A stretch of 64,000 nt of DNA from Polynucleobacter sp. AP-Melu-500A-A1 (GCF_018882125.1 NZ_JACVOZ010000003.1:530553-594552); one strand, 5' to 3'. Positions 16,924 to 25,758 are shown, numbered from the stretch's first letter. Numbers and translations: made by a program. The notes: a model not told the origin generated them from the letters alone.

Positions 16924-17952
16924 TCATAGTCCTTTAGCTTTGAGCTTTTGGTCCAGTCGAGAAAATAGCTTTCTTGCATTTCCCTCATAAATCTGCTTAC
17001 GGTCAGTCTCTGATAAATGCGCTGAATTTTCTATATAGCGCTTGGTATCATCATAATAAAAACCTGTTTCTGGGTCGATACCGCGTACAGCACCAATCAT
17101 TTCTGAGCCAAACAAAATATTTTTTACAGGAATGACTTTAGTTAATAAATCAATGCCTGCTTGATGATAGACACAAGTATCGAAATAAATATTATTAAGG
17201 AGATGCTCACTTAGCAAGGGCTTTTTAAGTGCTTGTGCTAAACCTCTGAAACGACCCCAGTGATAAGGAACTGCACCACCCCCATGAGGTATTAAGAATT
17301 TCAGAGTCGGAAAATCTTTAAAAAGATCTGAGTTTAAACACTGCATAAATGCTGTCGTATCAGCATTCAGATAATGGGCCCCAGTCGTATGAAAGCAATC
17401 ATTACAGCTTGTGCTGACATGGATCGTAGCTGGGATATCGTATTCCACCATCTTCTCGTAGATGGGGTACCAATACTCATTAGATAGCGGTGGCGCACGC
17501 CAGTGGCCTCCAGATGGATCGGGATTTAAATTAATACCTACAAAGTCGTATTCCTTGATGCATTTTTCCAACTCAGGAATGCATGTCTTGGGGTCAACTC
17601 CAGGGGATTGGGGTAGCATCGCAGCCCCAACAAAATTGTTTGGAAACAATTGAGATACTCGAAAACAAAGCTCGTTACAGATAGCTGCCCAAGTGGTGGA
17701 TGTCTTGAAATCCCCAATATGATGAGCCATAAAACTAGCCCGTGGAGAAAAAATAGTTAAATCATTTCCCCGCTCTTTCATCTTTGCCAATTGATTAATT
17801 TCAATTGATTCACGCAATTCATCATCACTTATCTTAAGCTCTGATATTTTTGGACCTAACTCAGGATTGGCTACATTCGCTATTTGTTTATTACGCCACT
17901 CCTCTAATGCTTTTGGCGCTGTGGTGTAGTGGCCATGACAATCAATAATCAT
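16924..17952 (-). CDS. ligJ: 4-oxalomesaconate hydratase-like amidohydrolase-fold enzyme
   Basis: A 342-residue metal-dependent enzyme of the amidohydrolase-2 fold. The N-terminal MIIDCHGHYTTAPKALEEWR gives the metal ligands His6 and His8. Further conserved segments are SPRASFMAHHIGDF, MLPQSPGVDPKTCIPELEKC, NLNPDPSGGHW, TIHVSTSCNDC (third His ligand), FLIPHGGGAVPYHWGRFRG and FGSEMIGAVRGIDPETGFYY. These match my memory of Sphingobium LigJ, which hydrates 4-oxalomesaconate in the protocatechuate 4,5-cleavage pathway. No LigAB, LigC or LigI is in the window. A Bug gene starts just upstream in the same direction. Confidence 0.82.
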   Translation of the reverse strand: MIIDCHGHYTTAPKALEEWRNKQIANVANPELGPKISELKISDDELRESIEINQLAKMKERGNDLTIFSPRASFMAHHIGDFKTSTTWAAICNELCFRVSQLFPNNFVGAAMLPQSPGVDPKTCIPELEKCIKEYDFVGINLNPDPSGGHWRAPPLSNEYWYPIYEKMVEYDIPATIHVSTSCNDCFHTTGAHYLNADTTAFMQCLNSDLFKDFPTLKFLIPHGGGAVPYHWGRFRGLAQALKKPLLSEHLLNNIYFDTCVYHQAGIDLLTKVIPVKNILFGSEMIGAVRGIDPETGFYYDDTKRYIENSAHLSETDRKQIYEGNARKLFSRLDQKLKAKGL

Positions 17953-17967
17953 TAACGGTGTCCTACA

Positions 17968-18933
17968 CTAATCAGGTTGAATATTGGCATCTCGTACCAA
18001 TTTATCGTAGCGCTTATATTCTGATTTAATGTAATCAGCGAACTGCTGTCGCGTACCCGGAGTTACTTCGCCACCAACAGAAGTAAGACGCTCTTGCATG
18101 GATTTGGTTGCCAATGACTTTTCAACAGTACTATGCAATTTATCAAGGACAGCTGTTGGTGTTTTTGCGGGGGCAATCAAGCCATACCAAACGAAAGCCT
18201 CAAACTTCGGAAAACCGCTTTCAGCAATGGTGGGCACCTCAGGAAAGAGTGGAGAACGTTTAGCACTCATCACAGCAATAATCCTTAAGTTACCGCTCTT
18301 TACTTGTGGAGCCGCCTCAAGCATATTTACTGCCACAAGATCTAATTGACCTCCAATGAGATCAGTAATTGCCGGCGAGCCTCCTTTATAAGGAATATGC
18401 TTTAATGAAATTCCGGCGGCTTGCTCAAAAAATTTCACTGCCATATGCGGAGTAGCTCCATTGCCAGGCGAGCCAAAAGTAATTTCATCTGGACGCGCTT
18501 TTGCAGCAAGGATGAGATCTTTCAAAGTCTTGTACTTGCCATCTGGAGTGGTGACAAGTACTACTGGCACCCGACCCACCAATGCAATTGGAGCTACATC
18601 AGTTTCAGCGTTGTAGGGCTGTGGTTTATACAAAGCCATATTTGCTGCTAATGCATTGGCAGCTAGCATTAATGTATATCCATCGGGTGGGCTATCAATA
18701 GTCAGCTTAGTGGCAATATTAGTTCCAGCCCCGGGTTTGTTCTCAACAACTATGGACTGCCCAAGAAAGTCAGTCATGCTTTGGCCCAGAGTTCTAGCGA
18801 CTAGATCTACTGCGCCTCCAGGAGCATAGCCAACGTAAATCTTAATCGGCTTTGATGGAAAGCTTTGTGCAAGTGCTCCTGTGCTCATCAATATCATTGC
18901 CGCCATTAAGAAATATTTTCTAAGCAAACGCAT
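17968..18933 (-). CDS. Bug/TctC-type solute-binding protein
   Basis: A periplasmic binding protein of about 321 residues with a signal peptide (MRLLRKYFLMAAMILMSTGA, cut after ALAQ). Landmarks: PSKPIKIYVGYAPGGAVDLV, VENKPGAGTNIATKL, PDGYTLMLAANA, DEITFGSPGNGATPHMAV, IPYKGGSPAITDLIGGQLDL and FVWYGLIAPAKTPTAVL. The ATG at 18933 lies 5 bases after GAGGAG. A GTG further upstream (18939) overlaps that site. It follows the SBP_bac_3 gene and precedes ligJ, so the three probably form one transcript. Confidence 0.92.
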   Translation of the reverse strand: MRLLRKYFLMAAMILMSTGALAQSFPSKPIKIYVGYAPGGAVDLVARTLGQSMTDFLGQSIVVENKPGAGTNIATKLTIDSPPDGYTLMLAANALAANMALYKPQPYNAETDVAPIALVGRVPVVLVTTPDGKYKTLKDLILAAKARPDEITFGSPGNGATPHMAVKFFEQAAGISLKHIPYKGGSPAITDLIGGQLDLVAVNMLEAAPQVKSGNLRIIAVMSAKRSPLFPEVPTIAESGFPKFEAFVWYGLIAPAKTPTAVLDKLHSTVEKSLATKSMQERLTSVGGEVTPGTRQQFADYIKSEYKRYDKLVRDANIQPD

Positions 18934-18945
18934 CATCACTCCTCA

Positions 18946-19722
18946 TTAGTTAACAACAATACCGCGGGTACCAGAGCGTTGGATAATTTCGATTAACTTG
19001 CCAGATCTCATGATTTGCTCTAGAAATTCATTTAATTGACTCACTCTCGCCCCTTGATCTAATGGCACTCCTAAAGCAATATTTTCATAGCCAATCACTT
19101 CTGGCAAAACCCGAGAGCCATCTATATTTCCGGCCAATTCAAAGAGGATAGCTTTATTTGTTGAAAACCCATCAAGAGCGCCAGTCTTTAAGAGCTCAAT
19201 GGCCTCTTTAGTAGATCTGGTTTCCACTAAGGTCGCCTTTGGTATTAATTCAGGAAGCTCTTTCTGGGAGCTGCTACCCACGCTGTAGCCTATTTTGACT
19301 CCATTCTGATTTACCTCTGATAGTCCCTTAATCTTGCTAAGCGGGCTAATCAAATAGCCTTTTTCAATTCTGATGACAGTTTTTGAGAATTGTATAAATT
19401 TCATCCTATCAGGCGTAGCATTAGTAAAAACTAAATCCACATTACCGTCTTTAACTGCAGCAAGAACATCAGCATTTTTAGGGAAGATGACAGGGACGTA
19501 CTCTAAATTTTTCTCTTGCGCAAAACTCTTCCCTAGCTCGTAACCTATTCCACGAGGTACGCTATCAACATAAATTAGAGAAGTTGGACTACCCGTATAA
19601 AGACCCATTTTCAGAGATTTGTTACTGCTAACTGGCTTCGGTTCTGCAGCCCAAGAAGGATTAATAGCTAAAGAAAAAATAATCCCTAAGACTAGAACGC
19701 TAAAACGAATGTGTCTTATCAC
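18946..19722 (-). CDS. SBP_bac_3-type periplasmic substrate-binding protein
   Basis: A 258-residue protein with a signal peptide (MIRHIRFSVLVLGIIFSLAINPSWA) and the two-lobe fold of polar-amino-acid binding proteins: RGIGYELGKSFAQEKNLEYV, ILAAVKDGNVDLVFTNATPD-type loop (PKNADVLAAVKDGNVDLVF), MKFIQFSKTVIRIEKGYLIS, KIGYSVGSSSQKELP and ENIALGVPLDQGARVSQLNEFL. No permease or ATPase of a PAAT transporter adjoins it, so it may serve a distant transporter or act in sensing. It is translated 6 bases upstream of the Bug gene. Confidence 0.85.
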   Translation of the reverse strand: MIRHIRFSVLVLGIIFSLAINPSWAAEPKPVSSNKSLKMGLYTGSPTSLIYVDSVPRGIGYELGKSFAQEKNLEYVPVIFPKNADVLAAVKDGNVDLVFTNATPDRMKFIQFSKTVIRIEKGYLISPLSKIKGLSEVNQNGVKIGYSVGSSSQKELPELIPKATLVETRSTKEAIELLKTGALDGFSTNKAILFELAGNIDGSRVLPEVIGYENIALGVPLDQGARVSQLNEFLEQIMRSGKLIEIIQRSGTRGIVVN

Positions 19723-19734
19723 GCTTTTCTCCTG

Positions 19735-19962
19735 TTAAGACTCAGTTAGGCTATCAGTCATTTTTCGTACTAAGGGTGCCAAAATCAACAGAATAGGAAA
19801 TGCTACAGGCCATACTTGAATAAATGCCTTTAGCCAACGCGTCACATAATCGCCACTCATACCGGTAAGGATAGCTGTTAAAACTGCAGCCATCATCAAT
19901 CCCATGATGATGGACATCAGTAATGCATATATGAGGTTGGAATACTTTTTAGGGAGTTTCAT
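19735..19962 (-). CDS. DUF2798 small membrane protein
   Basis: A 75-residue protein with two transmembrane helices: about 10-33 (LIYALLMSIIMGLMMAAVLTAILTG) and 45-64 (FIQVWPVAFPILLILAPLV). The pattern of a first helix starting with a small-residue-rich segment, a W-x3-F-x2-WPVAFP turn and a C-terminal helix with VRKMTD matches DUF2798, a family of small inner-membrane proteins of unknown function. It ends 12 bases before the SBP_bac_3 start, so the two are probably co-transcribed. Confidence 0.75.
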   Translation of the reverse strand: MKLPKKYSNLIYALLMSIIMGLMMAAVLTAILTGMSGDYVTRWLKAFIQVWPVAFPILLILAPLVRKMTDSLTES

Positions 19963-20035
19963 AACTTATCTATAAATAGTGGAATACAGTAATTTTTTCA
20001 CTTGAAACTGGCACAAAGGCATTCAAAAAAGGCGA

Positions 20036-21376
20036 TTAAGCTCTTTCGATCTTATTTCGCAGCAATTGCAGTGCATTCACAAATAAAAAGTAGTCAGGCT
20101 CTTCACCAACGGGAACAAAATGCAGAATGGCTTGCTTGTTGATTGTGTCTAATTTTTTCAGAAGTTTTTCTTTTTCTTCACTCGATAGTTGCTTACCTGT
20201 TATTTCTTGCTCCATCTTCAAGAGCATTGCATAGTGCGTACGCTCGCGAATGATGAAGCGAAACCGTCGTAAATGAAAATTAAGTTTAGATAAAGGATAA
20301 ATAATGGCAAATGCTGCCAAGACCACAAACCAAAATCGATCAATAAATACTACCAACCAATAAGGTAAATATTCCGTACCTTTTGGGGGGCCGTAGTTGT
20401 AGTAATTCCTTGCCATAGGACTAATGGGAATAGATGGATCAACATAGGCAGGGAATTCATTGCGTTTAGAGAAAAATAATCGTGATGAATCTTGTATGAT
20501 CTGCTTGCTCGACATTAACAAAGCCAACTGTAGCGCAGGATGTAGATCCTTACGAACCGCTAGAGTAGTTGTCGTAGCGATTAAAGAAATATCTTGTGCT
20601 GGTAATTTTTTTTCAATGTCAATTGAACCAGCAGGAATGGTGACTGCATCTAGATAATTAAATTTTTTCTGATAAGCAAGGGCATTAGGCATGCTAAACA
20701 GAGTCATATCCCGGGATTGTATTAATTCCTCCACCAGTGGGTCTAGCATAGTTGCTATAAAAATATAGACATCTGCCTTACCCGATAAAAAATTTGCTCT
20801 CGAGTCTTCCCATGAGCTAGACACAAAATTCGGATTAGCTTCAATATTAATTCCATTGACTTCAAACAATTTTTTGGCCAAGATATAAGATCCACTTTTT
20901 TTCGGAGCGAGGGCCACTCTAAATTTAGCTAAATCTTGTATGCTGGTAATTTTGCTAGCTAGCCCATTTCGATAAAAGATCCATACTGGGTCATAACTCA
21001 CACTGCCTAGAGAATAAAGTTCCTTATGCTGACTCTCAGAAAGTGCTGCAGCATATACAAATCCAGCATTTACATTACCTTTAGGATCAGTTAAAGCTTC
21101 GACGTTTTCTATTGTCCCGTTGGTAGTGACTACATCTACATGAATACCACGCTCTTTTAGGGGAACAATAGCGGCCTCACCAAATTGGTACCAATCTCCA
21201 CCCTGATAAGAGGTAGCAATCGTAATACCGCTAAAAGGGAATGGCTTAAGGTAAATAATGATTCCGCCAACCAATAGCAAAATTACGATGGCGGATATGC
21301 GGAGCTCAACTAGAGATTCCTTGATGGCAATAAGTTCATGTTTTAGAACTAGGCCTAAGTAATCAAATGTTTTCAT
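20036..21376 (-). CDS. TAXI-family TRAP-type solute-binding protein with membrane anchors
   Basis: A 446-residue protein. After a short cytoplasmic N-terminus, a single hydrophobic helix (about 27-45, ISAIVILLLVGGIIIYL) anchors or exports it. Residues about 50-330 form a TAXI-type binding domain (ITIATSYQGGDWYQFGEAAI, PKKSGSYILAKKLFEVNGI). A second membrane helix lies at about 345-372 (WLVVFIDRFWFVVLAAFAII), followed by a cytoplasmic tail with a helical hairpin. Classic TAXI proteins are free periplasmic receptors for TRAP permeases. This one is membrane-held and no TRAP permease adjoins it. Confidence 0.8.
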   Translation of the reverse strand: MKTFDYLGLVLKHELIAIKESLVELRISAIVILLLVGGIIIYLKPFPFSGITIATSYQGGDWYQFGEAAIVPLKERGIHVDVVTTNGTIENVEALTDPKGNVNAGFVYAAALSESQHKELYSLGSVSYDPVWIFYRNGLASKITSIQDLAKFRVALAPKKSGSYILAKKLFEVNGINIEANPNFVSSSWEDSRANFLSGKADVYIFIATMLDPLVEELIQSRDMTLFSMPNALAYQKKFNYLDAVTIPAGSIDIEKKLPAQDISLIATTTTLAVRKDLHPALQLALLMSSKQIIQDSSRLFFSKRNEFPAYVDPSIPISPMARNYYNYGPPKGTEYLPYWLVVFIDRFWFVVLAAFAIIYPLSKLNFHLRRFRFIIRERTHYAMLLKMEQEITGKQLSSEEKEKLLKKLDTINKQAILHFVPVGEEPDYFLFVNALQLLRNKIERA

Positions 21377-21439
21377 TGAATAAAATATGGCATAAGCGCC
21401 GCTATTCGGTATGAGTCAAACTAGTAAAAGATAAGCAAA

Positions 21440-21901
21440 TTAAGGAACTGGATTTAAGTTGGCATGAGAGATTACTTGCCAACCCTTAGCATTCTTTTGC
21501 CAAACATCCAAGCGATAGTGTGCTTGCGTAGACATCTTTTTACCGTCAATAGTTTCTGATCCAGTACTTACCTTATAGGAAATAGTGTAAGTATTTTCTG
21601 ATTGAGTCACTTTGATATCACTCAACTTAAAGCTACTAATCTTTGCTTTTGATATGAGTTCAATCCACTGAATACGGTTTTGTATGCCGGTTGTCAGGGC
21701 CTGCTGAAAGCTTGGTGCTATTGTTTTTTCAAAACCAGCTAAGTCAACATTTTTCTGTTGCTCCCAGAATACTTGAGTAAGTTTTTCACCTTCTGTTTGA
21801 GCGGCGGAATTTTGTTGTGCAGATACCAAGCCCGGGGTAATTAAATTCAATAACAAAACAAAACTTGCTACTTTTATTTGATGAAAAAATTGAGTGCTCA
21901 T
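21440..21901 (-). CDS. Secreted SnoaL/DUF4440-like protein (paralogue)
   Basis: A protein of about 153 residues with a signal peptide (ending LVSAQQ) and the same fold pattern as the protein at 14282-14710: EGEKLTQVFWEQQKNVDLAG, KISSFKLSDIKVTQSENTYT and AHYRLDVWQKNAKGWQVISH. The ATG at 21901 is chosen because AAAGGA lies 6 bases upstream. The longer frame would overlap the EF-hand gene. It starts 21 bases after that gene's stop, so they form an operon. The role is unknown. Confidence 0.75.
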   Translation of the reverse strand: MSTQFFHQIKVASFVLLLNLITPGLVSAQQNSAAQTEGEKLTQVFWEQQKNVDLAGFEKTIAPSFQQALTTGIQNRIQWIELISKAKISSFKLSDIKVTQSENTYTISYKVSTGSETIDGKKMSTQAHYRLDVWQKNAKGWQVISHANLNPVP

Positions 21902-21921
21902 TTCTAATCCTTTTTCTTGAG

Positions 21922-22203
21922 TTATTCCCATTTGCCACCACCAGTGTAATAGCCAGCAGCCAAGCCAGCGATAAATTCACTTTGAGAAATAGTGCCGTCC
22001 TTATTAGCATCTAATTTATTAAAGGTGGGGGCTGACATTCCCTCAGCCTCGGCTTCCGCTTTGGTGACCATTCCGTCACTATTCTTATCTATAGACTTAT
22101 ATTTGGCTATTGCCTTTTTTGAATCCACAGTAGATTGCTGTTGTGCATATCCGACTATGGGGGCTAAAAGAATGAAGCTTGCAACTATCTTGATGAGTCT
22201 CAT
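21922..22203 (-). CDS. Secreted EF-hand calcium-binding protein
   Basis: A 93-residue protein with a signal peptide (MRLIKIVASFILLAPIVGYAQ) and two EF-hand loops: DKNSDGMVTKAE and DANKDGTISQSE. The helices between them (AEAEGMSAPTFNKL) match the motif KAGMPDAVFKKI of the larger EF-hand protein at 7698-8096, so the two are paralogues. It is the first gene of an operon with a SnoaL-like protein. It is presumably a periplasmic calcium binder. Confidence 0.85.
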   Translation of the reverse strand: MRLIKIVASFILLAPIVGYAQQQSTVDSKKAIAKYKSIDKNSDGMVTKAEAEAEGMSAPTFNKLDANKDGTISQSEFIAGLAAGYYTGGGKWE

Positions 22204-22302
22204 AAGTCCTCCCTTACAGATGAATTAAATACGATAACCTAATTAATGGCCTATGTCAGCTAAGGAGTAATAAGGGGTAATTTTGATTCCTTCTATTGAG
22301 CT

Positions 22303-23073
22303 TCATACAAAAATTTGATTCACAGAGCCCCGAAGATCCATTTCAAATTCAAGACCAGAGACTGGCGGTCTTGCAAAGTACCAATTTATACCGCAATGCA
22401 TTCGACCTGACTTAGCAAACACCTCCTCAACCAAGCCTCCAATGTTATGAACTGAATAGGCCTGAGCACTAATGACATCACTCCAATGAAACCCAAGACT
22501 TTCTAGACGCTGATGCATTTCATTGACAACAAATTCCATCTTTATTTTTAAACCTGCATTAGAGGTATCGCCGTAAGCTACAATCCGCTCACGATATGGC
22601 TCAGGTCCTGATTTAGCATCACCACCACCAGCTAAAATAAAACTTGCAGAGGCATCTGGACCCGCGGGAACAGTATAAGCAAATGAATACATTCCAACCT
22701 CAGTTGGCCCAAAATATTCAGGACAAACATTGGTTCTAGCTACTGGGTTGATAAATGAGCCTTCTTGAGTTTGGGCTTGATAAATCCCCCACTTCTCAAG
22801 AGTAGTCACATACTTTCGATTAAAGGCAATAAATCCTTGGTCATCAAACTGTTTTGGCGATCTGAGCTCGCAATGCGCAAATGCATTGAGTGGACGGCCT
22901 ATTTTATTCAAGTGCTGTTCGATATAAATAAATGCCTCTTGAATAGGAAGCACTGATTTAAACCGAGCTTGTACCAATTGAAAGCCTGGCTCAGCAGCAA
23001 CCCCAGCAGAATATTGAAAGACACTGGGAAGATAGCGATATCCGCCCTCTTTAAAGACTGCCATAGGATACAT
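22303..23073 (-). CDS. RidA/YjgF-like protein, possible deaminase
   Basis: A 256-residue cytosolic protein. The N-terminal half (FQYSAGVAAEPGFQLVQARF, PIQEAFIYIEQHLNKIGRPL) and the C-terminal half (INEMHQRLESLG-like helix, WSDVISAQAYSVHNIGGLV) each resemble one RidA/YjgF unit, suggesting a fused tandem. The NPVARTNVCPEYFG segment may carry a RidA-type Arg that binds an imine or carboxylate. Such proteins deaminate enamines or imines such as 2-aminomuconate-type intermediates. The next genes upstream encode a Bug protein, an RraA-like aldolase and an aspartate-dehydrogenase-like enzyme, so a pathway for a nitrogen-containing acid is plausible. Confidence 0.55.
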   Translation of the reverse strand: MYPMAVFKEGGYRYLPSVFQYSAGVAAEPGFQLVQARFKSVLPIQEAFIYIEQHLNKIGRPLNAFAHCELRSPKQFDDQGFIAFNRKYVTTLEKWGIYQAQTQEGSFINPVARTNVCPEYFGPTEVGMYSFAYTVPAGPDASASFILAGGGDAKSGPEPYRERIVAYGDTSNAGLKIKMEFVVNEMHQRLESLGFHWSDVISAQAYSVHNIGGLVEEVFAKSGRMHCGINWYFARPPVSGLEFEMDLRGSVNQIFV

Positions 23074-23084
23074 ATATTGCCTTA

Positions 23085-24065
23085 TTAATCAGCTTGCATA
23101 TTTGCAGACTTCACTATGCGCTCATATTTAAGAATTTCCGATTGGATATGCTCTTGGAACTTTGCAGGACTACCACCAATAATTTCAATACCACGATCGC
23201 CAAAGTTCTTTTTCACAGCCGGGTCCTGTAAAGCCTTATTAATGGCTTGATTCATTTTATCGACAGCGTCTTTACTCATACTCGTTGGGGCAACTATGCC
23301 GTACCAGGAGTCTGTTTCAAAAGCGGGGAATCCCTGCTCAGCAATGGTTGGAATTTCAGGAGCAAGTGGTGCTCGAGTGAGATAGGTTGTTCCAATTGCT
23401 TTAATTTTTCCAGACTTTATATAGGGCAAGAAATCTGGTAAATTACCAAACATTAAATCAACATTACCTGCAATCAAATCTGTTAAGGCAGGACCTTGCC
23501 CACGATAAGGAATATGTACTACATAAATTCCGGCCATAGATTTGAGCATCTCGCCAGCAAAATGGGCTGTTGTGCCATTACCAAATGAAGCGTAAGACAG
23601 TTTTCCTGGATTTTTCTTGGCGTAATCAATCAACTCTTTCAGATTATTTACAGGTAAGCTAGATTTCACAGCCAACACATTTGCTGTACGTGCTATCAAA
23701 ACGACCGGCTGTAAATCTTTTGTAGTGTTGTAGGGTAAGGTTTTAATGAGTGATTGATTCACAGTAAAGCTATTAGCCACGCCTCCAACAGTCAGATTAT
23801 CGGTCGCTTTAGCAGTCGCATCTACACCAATTACTGTACCTGCGCCTGGTTTGTTATCCACAATCACTGGTGAACCCAAAAACTTCGAGATATCTGGAGT
23901 GACCGTTCTCACCACAGAGTCCAAGGTACTGGCTCCTCCAGGAAAAGGCACGATAACTCTAACAGTTTGCCCATTAGGCCAATTTGGCTGTGCTAATGCT
24001 CCGAAAGAAATTACCCAAATGAAAGCAGCAATACTACGAATCATGACTCTCTTCATTGTTGGCAT
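23085..24065 (-). CDS. Bug/TctC-type solute-binding protein
   Basis: A 326-residue periplasmic binding protein with a signal peptide (ending SFGALAQ near residue 26). Landmarks: WPNGQTVRVIVPFPGGASTL, VDNKPGAGTVIGVDATAKA, GKLSYASFGNGTTAHFAGEM, IPYRGQGPALTDLIAGNVDL and TDSWYGIVAPTSMSKDAV. The GGxxD turn reads GGASTLD. AGGAG lies 5 bases before the ATG. It sits between the RidA-like and RraA-like genes in the same direction, so it is probably the uptake receptor of that pathway. Confidence 0.93.
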   Translation of the reverse strand: MPTMKRVMIRSIAAFIWVISFGALAQPNWPNGQTVRVIVPFPGGASTLDSVVRTVTPDISKFLGSPVIVDNKPGAGTVIGVDATAKATDNLTVGGVANSFTVNQSLIKTLPYNTTKDLQPVVLIARTANVLAVKSSLPVNNLKELIDYAKKNPGKLSYASFGNGTTAHFAGEMLKSMAGIYVVHIPYRGQGPALTDLIAGNVDLMFGNLPDFLPYIKSGKIKAIGTTYLTRAPLAPEIPTIAEQGFPAFETDSWYGIVAPTSMSKDAVDKMNQAINKALQDPAVKKNFGDRGIEIIGGSPAKFQEHIQSEILKYERIVKSANMQAD

Positions 24066-24125
24066 AAGTACTCCTATTGAATCATGGTGAGATGAAAGTT
24101 CTGAAAAAATTCAGTAAAAAAATCT

Positions 24126-24806
24126 TTAAACGTGGCCATACTTTTTGAGAGCATCTGCAAGACTTAATCCATTTGCAATATCAATACGAATATTTTTTTC
24201 AATGGCTGTTAATCGTTCGGATTCAATCAGCACAGTCTCTACATGCTCCACTGGAATCACAATCGCGCCGTCGTCATCGCACAAAATAAAGTCTCCGGGC
24301 CTAACAATCACATTACCACCATCATGCCCGCGCATATATACAGGCACCTGAGAGGCGGTTACCTTCCAGCGACCAATAGATTGAACTGGGGTACGGTAGC
24401 AGGCAAATACCGGAAACTGGTGCTCCCCAATCCACCTCACATCACGAATACCTCCATCAAGCAATGCCCCAACCGAGCCACGCTCTTTCATACCAAGGGC
24501 AATTAATTCTCCAAAATAACAAATTCCATTGCCATCACCACTCCAAACACTAATCTCCCCTGATGAGATTCCTTGGCAAGCAGTCATTTTATCGGCATCT
24601 CCGCCTTGTGGATAAGGAGTCATTTGCCCGCGAATCGTATAAGCCCACCCAGCCATTCTTTTGGTAGTGTCAGGATAAGGTGCAAATTCAGATGAAAGGC
24701 CTTGCTGCAGAAGATTCATGTTATCGAGCACGTCTGCAACATTGGAGGTGTCGACCTCAAGATAGCGAAGACGTAACTCCTCTTTTTTTGCTGTCGTAAA
24801 AGTCAT
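24126..24806 (-). CDS. RraA/LigK-family aldolase
   Basis: A 226-residue protein of the RraA/HMG-CHA aldolase fold. The active-site loop SVGALLDGGIRDVRW supplies the Arg and Asp pair, and the tail RPGDFILCDDDGAIVIP holds further metal-site acids. Members such as LigK split 4-carboxy-4-hydroxy-2-oxoadipate into pyruvate and oxaloacetate and also decarboxylate oxaloacetate. Others, like RraA itself, are not enzymes. The conserved GGIRD motif favours the aldolase. Its gap to the upstream aspartate-dehydrogenase-like gene is 16 bases. It could complete a LigJ-type route but lies 7 kb from ligJ. Confidence 0.8.
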   Translation of the reverse strand: MTFTTAKKEELRLRYLEVDTSNVADVLDNMNLLQQGLSSEFAPYPDTTKRMAGWAYTIRGQMTPYPQGGDADKMTACQGISSGEISVWSGDGNGICYFGELIALGMKERGSVGALLDGGIRDVRWIGEHQFPVFACYRTPVQSIGRWKVTASQVPVYMRGHDGGNVIVRPGDFILCDDDGAIVIPVEHVETVLIESERLTAIEKNIRIDIANGLSLADALKKYGHV

Positions 24807-24822
24807 CTCTATTCCTTAGCTT

Positions 24823-25647
24823 CTAAGTCCCGACTTGGAATGTCGCCAACATCTTTCGTAACATGGCGACCACACTTTGTGCCACGATACGTCCAGTTTT
24901 CGGATTTTCTGATGGGATGTTTTCCATTTTCATAGAAAACTTTGCAGAATCAGAATCAACAATAATCGTATGCGTATTTCTTACTACAGTAGGGTCTGCC
25001 CAAATTTCCAAATGCGTCTTCTCGGGACCAACGCCTGCCAATGCCAGCGCCACCACCACATTAAGATTAGCAGGAAAGCCTTTGGCAGCCTCCCTTGCAT
25101 TACCTGAAAATACTTTTAATGGCTTAGTCAGTCCATCTACTGAAATATTGTTCTCAATTAAATGCGGGGCACCTTTTAATCCTAAAGGCGGCTTATTCGT
25201 TACCATTTTGACTGAAAATATTTCTCCTTCAGCAGCGGCAATCATGGCATCCAAACCAATTAAGGCCCCAGTTGGCACCATGATGGTTCCGCCTGTAGTT
25301 TTTGCTAGCTCAATTAATTCTGGTTTAAATAGAATGGCGCCTACGGATAAGACGATGGCTTTTTTCTTGGCACGTAAAAAGGGGGCAATGATATCGCCAA
25401 GTAATTCTGCTGGAGCACATTCAACTATGACATCCGCCTCGGGCTCTAACTCTGAAATTGCCAACACCTTCACTGGGTAGGCTAAGGTTTTTACAAAGTC
25501 CTTTGCCTTGTCATGATTTTTAGCAGAAACTGCTGTAAGTATCACACCAGGAACAACTCCATCAGCTAAACGCGTTGCCAGTGATTTTCCAATGGCCCCC
25601 AATCCAGCAATGGCTACACGAAGAGGTTTAGTTGTTGATTCCATCAT
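24823..25647 (-). CDS. L-aspartate dehydrogenase-like NAD(P)-dependent oxidoreductase
   Basis: A 274-residue protein with an N-terminal Rossmann motif (VAIAGLGAIGKSLATRL, residues about 10-26) and the aspartate dehydrogenase domain, including VECAPAELL, VLSVGAILFKPEL, MVPTGALIGLDAMIAAAEG and the C-terminal PEKTHLEIWADPTVVRNTHT with the probable catalytic His. NadX-type enzymes interconvert aspartate and iminosuccinate or oxaloacetate with ammonia. Here the neighbours (RraA-like, Bug, RidA-like) suggest a catabolic role with an amino- or keto-dicarboxylic acid rather than NAD synthesis. Confidence 0.8.
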   Translation of the reverse strand: MMESTTKPLRVAIAGLGAIGKSLATRLADGVVPGVILTAVSAKNHDKAKDFVKTLAYPVKVLAISELEPEADVIVECAPAELLGDIIAPFLRAKKKAIVLSVGAILFKPELIELAKTTGGTIMVPTGALIGLDAMIAAAEGEIFSVKMVTNKPPLGLKGAPHLIENNISVDGLTKPLKVFSGNAREAAKGFPANLNVVVALALAGVGPEKTHLEIWADPTVVRNTHTIIVDSDSAKFSMKMENIPSENPKTGRIVAQSVVAMLRKMLATFQVGT

Positions 25648-25758
25648 TACTCACTCAGCTCAATTAAATATTCTTATTTGCAAGTACATCATAAACTTTA
25701 ACCCTAATCATTGAACGCCCTACTAGTTTCAAAGCTTGGGGGTGTTTGATATCAATAT

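Noticed and set aside
24863..25480. Plus-strand frame of 205 codons
   Set aside because: It is a shadow of the aspartate-dehydrogenase-like gene on the minus strand, caused by its codon bias.
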